Shown here: in pieces, positions 19,340 to 27,207 of the stretch
Layout: every line of letters begins with the position of its first letter
How positions within the stretch are numbered: position 1 is the first letter of the stretch
DNA from: Cacconaster sp964598495
Lineage (GTDB): Bacteria > Bacteroidota > Bacteroidia > Bacteroidales > UBA932
Direction of reading: 5' to 3'
NCBI GenBank assembly: GCA_964598495.1
Contig: CAZRBY010000013.1
Location: 1-53,096 of the forward strand
DNA length: 53,096 nt
Made by a program: the position numbers and the translations under genes
The notes under the pieces: generated by a model
Databases searched by the model: none
Seen by the model: only the letters and a program-made list of their open reading frames with translations
What the model was told of the DNA's origin: nothing

Positions 19340-22111
19340 ATGCAAAGAATTCAGAAAGTTCTCATGCTCTGCCTGCTATTCGCATGTGTGGGAGCCTTCG
19401 CACAGACGAGGGGTACTTCCGGCACATCGGTAACCGGCACGGTACTGGAACAGGGCACCAAGGTGCCCGTAGAATTTGCCGTGGTGATATTGTATCCTTC
19501 GGAGACATATACCACCACAGACAAAGACGGCAACTTTGAATTCAAGAAAGTGGATGCAGGAAAATCCACTATCCAGGTTCAATTTGTTGGAATGAAGACA
19601 ATCGAGCAGGTGATTGAAATTGTCCCCGGCAAAGAGAATGTCTTCAACTTTGAAATGCAAGTAGAGAACTTCCGCCTCGACGAGGTGCAGGTTGTGGCTA
19701 CCCAGAGCAAAGCCGGGGCAGCTACAGCTTCCAACATCTCAAGACAGGCGATGGACCACCTGCAGACCAGTTCACTGAGCGACGTGATGCAGCTTCTTCC
19801 GGGTGTGGAAATCACCAACCCCAAGCTCTCAAGTGCCAACTACATCACCATCCGTAACTCTTCGAGTCTCGGAACATCTATCATCGTGGACGGTTCTCCC
19901 CTCTCCTCTAACGCCAACATGCAGGTACTTGCACCCTCCATCTCCGGTGGAGCAGGCGGCACTATGTCTGGTATCGACTCCCGTACGGTTTCTACCGACA
20001 ATATCGAGTCCATCGAAATTATCAGGGGTATCCCCTCGGTAGAGTATGGTGACCTCAATTCAGGTGCTGTAATTATCCGCTCCAAAGCAGGTAAAGAGCC
20101 TCTTAGCATTCGCCTGAAGGCTAATCCCACAACCTATCAGGCAGCTGCATCGGTAGGCTTTAAACTTGGTGAAAATGCAGGCCACCTAAATATTTCCGGT
20201 GACTATGCATACAACACATCCAATCTCTATGAAGCATACGCTTACTACCAGAGATTCAACACAAAGGCTTTGTGGTCAAAGAAATTCGGTGAAAACTGGA
20301 ACACCAACACCACTCTCGACCTCGGTATCAGCAAGGATACACGCGAGCTGAACCCCGATGACCTGCGTACAATGCTCGTTACAAAGGGCAACTCACAAAG
20401 TGTAAGATTGAACACCAATGGTACCGTAAACATCAACGAAGGCTGGTTAAACAACATAAGTTACGCTGCAGCCATAAGCTACGCCAACAAGTATGACTAC
20501 AACAACCAGCTCCTCTCCAATGCCGAGTCACTCCACACAGTTTGTGAGTATGACGGCGCTATACTATCCAACGTTGCAGGTCAGGATGTGTATGACATCA
20601 ACGGCAAAAAAATCACCAATATCCCTGCAAGCGAGGCTGAAAACTGGATAAAAGTACTCCCATACGAGTATGTCCAGAATTATGAAATTCTCGGAAAAGA
20701 GCTCAACGCTTATGCTCAGGTAAAGGCCACTTTCAATAAGAGATGGGGCAAGATCAATAACCATATCCTCGTGGGTGCCGACTATAAGACAGACGGAAAC
20801 CTCGGTGAAGGAAAGGTTTACGATGATGAGACTCCTCCTTTCAGAAACAACTCCAGCGATTACTCTTCATACCGCAAGAGACCTTACTATGACATTCCTT
20901 TCGTTCATCAGCTCGGTCTCTTCCTCGAAGATACTTACAAGCATACTTTTGGCAGAAATGAGCTCAGCATCAAAGCCGGTGCACGTTTTGACCTGATTAA
21001 CGGCAAGACGGCAATTTCTCCCCGTATCAATGCATCTATGGAGATCATTCCCGATATCCTGACCATCCGCGGAGGTTGGGGAAAGACAGCCAAGGCTCCT
21101 ACAGCCCTTATGCTCTATCCTGAGAGGGCTTTCTTCAACTACAACAACTATGACTTCCAGGATGGCAAATTCAGACAGACTGTAGCCACCGTAAGAGTAT
21201 TTGACACGGAAAACCCCGATCTCGAGATTGCCAAGATGCGCAAAGCCGAAGTAGGTATCGACCTTAAACTCTTCGACCAGTATCGTTTCTCCGTTACAGG
21301 TTACGACGAGCTTACCAACAATGGTTACACTCTCGGCAAAGACCTCAGCAGCTACCGGCTCGTTGAGTTTGTAAAATATAAGGCTGTAAAGAATGAGGCG
21401 GGCGGTTATTCTCCCGAGTACGAAGGCACCTACAACATCTTCTCTACCTATGCAAAACCGATGAACAACGGCTACAGACACAACAGGGGTATCGAGTTTG
21501 AACTTGACCTCGGCCGTTTCGATGCAATCAGGACAGCAGTATTTCTCAATGGTGCATGGAACCAGTACTCATCAAGAAGCAACGGTTACACCTTCGACCA
21601 GAACAGCAGAGGGAACGCAATAGAGAGCAATGTTGCCGTATATGAAAAGGGTCTTACCACTTCTCGTACTGATAATCTGATCACCACACTTCGTCTTACG
21701 CACAACATTCCCGAAATCGGATTTGTAATTACACTCGCAACCCAGGTCAACTGGTTTGAAAAATTCTGGACGGAATACGGCAATGACACCATGTTCATAA
21801 AGTACATCTCCTACAAGGATGGTAAAGTTTATGACTTTGACCCCTCCAAGAAGAATGATCCCGAGTTTGCATATATGTTCGACGCCAGGAACGAGAACAG
21901 GTTCATTGTGGAGCAATATTTCCCCACGGTAACATTCAACCTCAACATTTCAAAGGAAATCGGCGACAGACTTACCGCATCATTCTTTGTAAACAATATG
22001 TTCAACAGCCGTCCTCTCTATGAATCCAAACAATCACCGGGTTCGTTTACCGAGCTTCTCAGCGGCAACAAATTGTTCTTCGGTTTCGATCTTAAAGTTA
22101 ACATTTTCTAA
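19340..22111 (+). CDS. TonB-dependent outer membrane receptor with N-terminal carboxypeptidase-regulatory-like domain
   Basis: This 923-residue outer membrane transporter has a signal peptide (ending CVGAFA), a carboxypeptidase-regulatory-like domain (SVTGTVLEQGTKVPVEFAVV, about 29-110), a TonB-box-like LDEVQVVATQ near 113, a plug domain (DVMQLLPGVEI, YITIRNSSSLGTSIIVDGSPL, NIESIEIIRGIPSVEYGDLNSGAVIIR) and a 22-stranded barrel ending in FGFDLKVNIF with terminal Phe. It is not a SusC protein: the length and plug are of the general siderophore/peptide receptor type and no SusD follows. It is sandwiched between C25-like peptidase A and two other outer membrane proteins, all on one strand with gaps of 48 and 15 bases. 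The ligand is unknown; a product of the neighbouring peptidases or a protein-bound nutrient is a reasonable inference. Confidence 0.92.
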   Translation: MQRIQKVLMLCLLFACVGAFAQTRGTSGTSVTGTVLEQGTKVPVEFAVVILYPSETYTTTDKDGNFEFKKVDAGKSTIQVQFVGMKTIEQVIEIVPGKENVFNFEMQVENFRLDEVQVVATQSKAGAATASNISRQAMDHLQTSSLSDVMQLLPGVEITNPKLSSANYITIRNSSSLGTSIIVDGSPLSSNANMQVLAPSISGGAGGTMSGIDSRTVSTDNIESIEIIRGIPSVEYGDLNSGAVIIRSKAGKEPLSIRLKANPTTYQAAASVGFKLGENAGHLNISGDYAYNTSNLYEAYAYYQRFNTKALWSKKFGENWNTNTTLDLGISKDTRELNPDDLRTMLVTKGNSQSVRLNTNGTVNINEGWLNNISYAAAISYANKYDYNNQLLSNAESLHTVCEYDGAILSNVAGQDVYDINGKKITNIPASEAENWIKVLPYEYVQNYEILGKELNAYAQVKATFNKRWGKINNHILVGADYKTDGNLGEGKVYDDETPPFRNNSSDYSSYRKRPYYDIPFVHQLGLFLEDTYKHTFGRNELSIKAGARFDLINGKTAISPRINASMEIIPDILTIRGGWGKTAKAPTALMLYPERAFFNYNNYDFQDGKFRQTVATVRVFDTENPDLEIAKMRKAEVGIDLKLFDQYRFSVTGYDELTNNGYTLGKDLSSYRLVEFVKYKAVKNEAGGYSPEYEGTYNIFSTYAKPMNNGYRHNRGIEFELDLGRFDAIRTAVFLNGAWNQYSSRSNGYTFDQNSRGNAIESNVAVYEKGLTTSRTDNLITTLRLTHNIPEIGFVITLATQVNWFEKFWTEYGNDTMFIKYISYKDGKVYDFDPSKKNDPEFAYMFDARNENRFIVEQYFPTVTFNLNISKEIGDRLTASFFVNNMFNSRPLYESKQSPGSFTELLSGNKLFFGFDLKVNIF

Positions 22112-22126
22112 ACGGAGGATAGGATT

Positions 22127-23335
22127 ATGAAAAAATACATTTTAATAGCAATTGTACTCTTGACAGCTATCTCATGCGAGCAGTTCAAGCAGGTAGCAGA
22201 GATAGAGGAGGTAACTCCCATAAGTGCAAATGTCAAGATTTCTGCAGCCGGCATAAGTGCCGACACACCCCTTCCTTCAAGCTATACCGTACGCTTCATC
22301 AATTACGGTGAAAACTTCGAAATCTCAAAGACCACGGATGCTTCCGGCAACGTAAGCACCAGTGATCTGATCCCCGGAGTTTACACGGTGACGGCAACCG
22401 GTGAATCGGCCGGAGGTGGATTTACCTACTATTTCAGCGGCAGCTTGACCAACATCAACATCCTCACCGGCGGTCAGAACTTCAACATAGAGGTAGCCTC
22501 TTCAAAGGCCGGTGCACTTATCCTCAAAGAGATCTATTTCAACGGTTCAACAGGATATTACTTCAAGGACCAGTTCTATGAGATATATAATAACAGCGAG
22601 GAAGTGCAGTATGCTGATGGTATGGGTATTGGCAATATTCTGCCTACTCAGGCTTCAACAGCTACCTACAACTGGGAAGTTCCTGACGGAAAGCCTGAAA
22701 ATTATATCTATTTGGCCTCTATCTGGCAAGTGCCCGGTGATGGTAATGACTTCCCCGTAAAACCCGGTGAGTCAATAGTCATTGCGCAGATTGCACAGAA
22801 CCACACCGCAATTAAGCCTACCAGTCCGGTAGACCTCAGCGGTGCGGAATTTGAGACTTTCATCGTCAATCAGAGCGTCAACCCCGACAACCCCAATGCA
22901 CACAATATGATCCTTGCATTTGACAAGGGTGTGTTTGGCACACAGTGGCTTGTAACAGTGTTCGGAGGTGCTTATGCCATCTTCATGCCTGATAAAGAGA
23001 TTGATCCGAACGGCTGGGTAAAACCCCAGGGCAAATCAGATCAGGCCTACCCGATTCCCATCGACTGTGTTCTTGATGCCGTTGAAATAGTAAACAACGC
23101 AACCAAGATCAATCAGAAACGTATGCCTACCAATCTTGACGCAGGAGCAACATTCACTGGTGCAACTTATAACTGTAACAGCGTCAGCAGAAAGATCCGT
23201 GAGACAAAAGCGGATGGTCGCCACATCTATATGGACACCAACAACTCTTCTGACGACTTCCAACTCAACAGTGTAGCGATGGTACGCCGCAACAATCCCG
23301 GCGTTCCTTCCTGGAATACTTGGTACAAGAAATAA
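22127..23335 (+). CDS. DUF4876-type surface lipoprotein
   Basis: This 402-residue lipoprotein has signal peptide MKKYILIAIVLLTAISC with Cys17 as lipidation site. After it come a carboxypeptidase-regulatory-like or PEGA-like domain (about 30-120: SYTVRFINYGENFEISKTTDASGNVSTSDLIPGVYTVTATGE) and a larger beta-rich domain (about 130-402) with the segments DQFYEIYNNSEEVQYADG, YIYLASIWQVPG, FPVKPGESIVIAQ, IPIDCVLDAVEI and MPTNLDAGATFTG. I recognise the latter as DUF4876, a Bacteroidota family found next to TonB receptors; this assignment is from memory. It probably sits on the outer membrane as a partner of the preceding receptor, much as SusD partners SusC. Function is otherwise unknown. Confidence 0.8.
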   Translation: MKKYILIAIVLLTAISCEQFKQVAEIEEVTPISANVKISAAGISADTPLPSSYTVRFINYGENFEISKTTDASGNVSTSDLIPGVYTVTATGESAGGGFTYYFSGSLTNINILTGGQNFNIEVASSKAGALILKEIYFNGSTGYYFKDQFYEIYNNSEEVQYADGMGIGNILPTQASTATYNWEVPDGKPENYIYLASIWQVPGDGNDFPVKPGESIVIAQIAQNHTAIKPTSPVDLSGAEFETFIVNQSVNPDNPNAHNMILAFDKGVFGTQWLVTVFGGAYAIFMPDKEIDPNGWVKPQGKSDQAYPIPIDCVLDAVEIVNNATKINQKRMPTNLDAGATFTGATYNCNSVSRKIRETKADGRHIYMDTNNSSDDFQLNSVAMVRRNNPGVPSWNTWYKK

Positions 23336-23352
23336 TTTACTGACCTCTAACA

Positions 23353-24981
23353 ATGAAAAAGATGAAAAAATATATTATCGCATCAGTTTTGGCTCTGAGC
23401 ACACTATTCGTCGCTCAGGCACAGGGGAGTAAATCTACCATCTATCCGACAGCGCTGGAACTCAATCAAGCCAAAGCCACATGGTTCAACTCGAACAATG
23501 CGGCAGGTATGATACTGACTCCTCTCAGTGACTTCGGGACCCTTTCAGTAGGTTATGACTGGAAAGTCGGCGACTACAAGCTTCAGCAAGAGGGCAACCT
23601 TAAGACACTCGATATCAACACATCCGGCTCAAGACCTCTCGGCAAAGCACGTGTATGGGGAGAATTCTCCTACCAGAACATAACCCAGGAGGACACCAAG
23701 TTCAACACTCTCCGCCTCACTCTTGATCCCGATATGCCCTATATTCTTGCAGACTCTCGTCTGAGTTATTTCAAGAAACAGACCTATAATATGACAATGA
23801 AGGCAGCTACTCCGGTACTCTGGGATCTCGTTGCTTTCGGTGCAACCGCAAACTATTATACGAAGAGCGGCGCCAAACAGATTGACCCACGATGTGAGTC
23901 TTTCGAATATGGAATCGAAGTAAAGCCTTCAGCTGTATTTACGTTTGGCGATCACAGTGCCGGTCTAACATTTATGTACAAAAATGCTTTTGACAGGTAC
24001 TCTCCTCTCAATAGTAATAACCAGCAGGACCAGCCTGCATTCAACCTCAGAGGAGTAGGCACTTTTGTAGATGTCGTGGTGGGTTCATTCGGCGGTCTTG
24101 GCACATATTATTACAAAACCAACAGGCTTGGCGGTGCTCTTCAGTACGGCTACCAGGGTCTTAACGCCAAAGTGCTTGCAGAGGGCTACTACACTTATCA
24201 GGTAATTGACGTATTCCACTCTCCCTCCAAACCTCGCAGAATGGGCTCAACAATCCAGCATGTTGCTGGAGGCAATCTGCAGACCGTGCTCGAAGGCGAC
24301 TCTTTTACAAACAAGATTACTCTTGACGGTTATATGAGGAGTACTGACGGTATCGAATATATACAGATGATAGATGCCACATACGAAGTGCAGCAATGGG
24401 TTACAATAGCAAAATTTATCCGCAGCAAGTATGATTTCACCGGTCTTTCTCTAAAGTATGACCTCTACAAAGATAGCGGAGCAGGTTATGACTGGATGGC
24501 GGGTATTCAGGGTCAGTACACTGACAGATTGGATACCTACATTTTGCCTGAGTCCTCTTTCAAGGCTGAAAACGTATATGGAGAGATCTACGGCAAGAAG
24601 AATTTTATGGTAGGCAACAACTCCATCGTCGTAGGTCTGAGCGCCGGTTACAATTACAACATAGCGGGTGAGCATATTTATAATGGTCCTTTCCCCGATT
24701 CGGAGGTGATTAGAGAGCTTTATGAGAAAGACCTTGCCATCCTCAGTGCCAACTATTACCAATTCGGCATCAATCTGAAGGCGATCTTCCCCATGGGTGA
24801 GAAAAGCACCATTTATGTTGCTGCAAGCTGTAAGTATCTCCGTTCTGACGAGGAACTTCACAACTACAGCTATGGCACCGACACTGAGGGCAAGAATTTC
24901 TGGTGGAACCTCAACCCCGGTCCCCAATTAACTCCCAGCTCAAGAACATTTGCTAATTTTTCAATCGGATTTACTTTCTAA
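23353..24981 (+). CDS. DUF6850-type outer membrane beta-barrel protein
   Basis: This 542-residue protein has a signal peptide (ending LFVAQAQ) and alternating amphipathic strands throughout, rich in Tyr/Gly/Phe (GFGTYYYKTN-like, LSVGYDWKVGDYKLQQ, LGGALQYGYQGLNAK), closing with SIGFTF, the terminal Phe of outer membrane barrels. I recognise it as the DUF6850 barrel family that tends to follow DUF4876 genes; this is recalled, not checked. It starts 17 bases after the lipoprotein gene. Its role could be a second pore, a receptor accessory or an anchor for the exported peptidases encoded on either side. Two starts three codons apart (23353 and 23362) are possible; I keep the first. Confidence 0.75.
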   Translation: MKKMKKYIIASVLALSTLFVAQAQGSKSTIYPTALELNQAKATWFNSNNAAGMILTPLSDFGTLSVGYDWKVGDYKLQQEGNLKTLDINTSGSRPLGKARVWGEFSYQNITQEDTKFNTLRLTLDPDMPYILADSRLSYFKKQTYNMTMKAATPVLWDLVAFGATANYYTKSGAKQIDPRCESFEYGIEVKPSAVFTFGDHSAGLTFMYKNAFDRYSPLNSNNQQDQPAFNLRGVGTFVDVVVGSFGGLGTYYYKTNRLGGALQYGYQGLNAKVLAEGYYTYQVIDVFHSPSKPRRMGSTIQHVAGGNLQTVLEGDSFTNKITLDGYMRSTDGIEYIQMIDATYEVQQWVTIAKFIRSKYDFTGLSLKYDLYKDSGAGYDWMAGIQGQYTDRLDTYILPESSFKAENVYGEIYGKKNFMVGNNSIVVGLSAGYNYNIAGEHIYNGPFPDSEVIRELYEKDLAILSANYYQFGINLKAIFPMGEKSTIYVAASCKYLRSDEELHNYSYGTDTEGKNFWWNLNPGPQLTPSSRTFANFSIGFTF

Positions 24982-25005
24982 TAATAAAGTATCCAGCACC
25001 AATAA

Positions 25006-27207
25006 ATGAAAAAAATATCATTCCTCTTTTTTGTTTTGCTGTGCCTCCCTTTGGGGGCGCAGCAAAATATTATTTCCCCAACCCAAAGCGTTCGCAACTC
25101 GTTCGCTATATTTGTAGACCAGGCTACCTATGATGCCTGCAAGGGGGAGATACACGCCTATCGCGATGTCATAGAGAAAGATGGCCTCGCAACCTACATT
25201 CTCTCTGCTGAATGGGAATCTCCGGAGCATGTGAAATTTTTCCTTAAAAAGTATTATGACGAACAGGGACTCGAAGGAGCCGTATTCGTGGGTGACATTC
25301 CCATTCCAATGATCCGCGGAGCGCAGCACTTCACATCTGCGTTCAAGATGGATCAGGATGTTTACGGCTACTACGACTCATCAGTGCCTTCGGATCGTTT
25401 CTATGATGATTTTGACCTGAAATTCAAATTTCTTCATCAAGATTCGACTCATCACCAACTCTATTACTACTGGCTGACCGGTGAGTCTCCACAACGAATC
25501 TCCTGTGACATTTATACGGGACGTATCCGCTCTACCGCCAAAGGTGATGCGGGTTTCGATCAAATCCGCAACTATCTGAAAAAGGCGGTAAAGGAAAGAA
25601 GTGTGGAAAATCCCCTCGATGTGGTAGTACAGTACACCGGAGACGGCTCATTCTCCAATAGTCTCATAGCATGGAAAGACCAGAGCTATGTAATGGGAGA
25701 GCAGGTGCCCGCAGCGACTCAGGGATATGCTGACAACGCCAAATTCTACCTTTTCGCAATGTTTCCCTATATGAAGGAGATTCTGACCGAGGAGATGAAG
25801 CGCGACGATGTTGACCTGATGCTCTTTCACGAGCATGGTGTGACCGAAAGACAATATCTGACCGGATCCATCCCCAACGAGTACGAAGAAGATTACTACA
25901 ATTCGGGTAAAAGATTGCTTCGCAGACAGCTTAGGAGCGTAGAGAAAAGAGGCAATAGTGTGCAGGATGCAATGGAGAGGTATATTAAAGAGTATGGTAT
26001 CGACAGTACCTGGTTTGAGGGATGGAATGACCCTGCAGTAATGGCAGAGGACTCTCTCGAATATGCAAAGACCGGCTTTGTGCTCGAAGATATCAAGGCA
26101 ATCAATCCCAATCCGCGCGTTGTGATCTTCGACGCCTGCTACAATGGCGACTTCAGGAACGGAGACTTCATCGCAGGTGAATATATTTTCGGCAAAGGCA
26201 AGACCGTTGCCTGCTTCGGCAACTCCGTCAATGTGCTCCAGGATAAGTCCTCTACCGACCTTATGGGTATGCTCGCATGCGGCATGAGGATAGGAGAATG
26301 GACCAAAAACATCAATATCCTCGAGTCCCATATCATCGGCGACCCTACTTTCAGGTTTGCTGCCCCAAAGGGAATGCCACGCATCAGGGTCCACTCAAAA
26401 GATCCGGAGTACTGGCTGGCTGTAATGGAGCACAACCTCCCTGCGGATATACAGGGTTTGGCTCTATACAAGCTCTTTGAGTTGGAATATGAGGGAATGT
26501 CGGATCTTCTCCTTGAGACCTACAAGAGCTCTCCATACTATATGGTACGCCTTCAGTGTTTACATTTGCTTGCACACTACAATGATGACAACTACATAGA
26601 GTTGCTCAAGCTCGCATCTGATGACCCCTACGAGTTTATTCGCAGAAAAGCAATGTACTACATGGGCCGAGTGGGACGCAACGATCTGGCTCCATACATG
26701 GTGAACGCTTACCTTGAGGATTACCTTGCAAAAAGGATTGCATTCAATATGAGCTTCAGCGCACACCACCTCAACGTGGAACTTTTGAAGCATTTCTTCA
26801 AGGATGCTGTGATGAATGACAACGAGTTCATCTTCGACAAGGAGGAGTTCTGGGAGAATGTTGAGAATACGATCAACAGTGCCGAGCGCACACTTACCGA
26901 GTGCTGGAGATGCGTTATAGATACCACACAGAAACCGAGTACCAGAGACTTCTATCTTGTGGTACTTCGAAACAATCCCTTCCCTCAAATGGCTTACGAC
27001 ATCCTCAATGTCATCGGCAATCCTGAGGATGATCTTGAGATCAGAATAGCCCTCGCAGAAGCACTGGGATGGTTTGTTCGGGCTTATAACAGAGTAGAAA
27101 TCATCAACGGTTGCCAGGCTGTCCTCGACAACCAAAAAGATCTCGACCCTCGACTTTCCGATGAACTTTTGAAAACAATCAACCGCTTAAAAGAGTATAC
27201 ACGATGA
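25006..27207 (+). CDS. Exported gingipain-like (C25-like) cysteine peptidase with HEAT-like C-terminus, paralogue B
   Basis: This 733-residue paralogue of A has signal peptide MKKISFLFFVLLCLPLGAQ and a C25-like domain (about 30-455) with the same ordered blocks: FAIFVDQATY, LEGAVFVGDIPIPMIRGAQH, SDRFYDDFDL, the probable catalytic HG motif with His277 (LFHEHGVTERQYL), Cys378 in FDACYNGDF and ESHIIGDPTFRF. The ACYNGDF and GDPTF motifs are almost those of gingipains. The first GHG motif of A and C is YTGDG here, with Asp213 instead of His, which argues that this first motif is not the catalytic one. HEAT-like repeats fill about 470-725 (SPYYMVRLQCLHLLAHY, DPYEFIRRKAMYYMGRVG) and the end is LLKTINRLKEYTR. 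The gene lies 24 bases after the barrel gene and overlaps paralogue C by ATGA. Confidence 0.84.
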   Translation: MKKISFLFFVLLCLPLGAQQNIISPTQSVRNSFAIFVDQATYDACKGEIHAYRDVIEKDGLATYILSAEWESPEHVKFFLKKYYDEQGLEGAVFVGDIPIPMIRGAQHFTSAFKMDQDVYGYYDSSVPSDRFYDDFDLKFKFLHQDSTHHQLYYYWLTGESPQRISCDIYTGRIRSTAKGDAGFDQIRNYLKKAVKERSVENPLDVVVQYTGDGSFSNSLIAWKDQSYVMGEQVPAATQGYADNAKFYLFAMFPYMKEILTEEMKRDDVDLMLFHEHGVTERQYLTGSIPNEYEEDYYNSGKRLLRRQLRSVEKRGNSVQDAMERYIKEYGIDSTWFEGWNDPAVMAEDSLEYAKTGFVLEDIKAINPNPRVVIFDACYNGDFRNGDFIAGEYIFGKGKTVACFGNSVNVLQDKSSTDLMGMLACGMRIGEWTKNINILESHIIGDPTFRFAAPKGMPRIRVHSKDPEYWLAVMEHNLPADIQGLALYKLFELEYEGMSDLLLETYKSSPYYMVRLQCLHLLAHYNDDNYIELLKLASDDPYEFIRRKAMYYMGRVGRNDLAPYMVNAYLEDYLAKRIAFNMSFSAHHLNVELLKHFFKDAVMNDNEFIFDKEEFWENVENTINSAERTLTECWRCVIDTTQKPSTRDFYLVVLRNNPFPQMAYDILNVIGNPEDDLEIRIALAEALGWFVRAYNRVEIINGCQAVLDNQKDLDPRLSDELLKTINRLKEYTR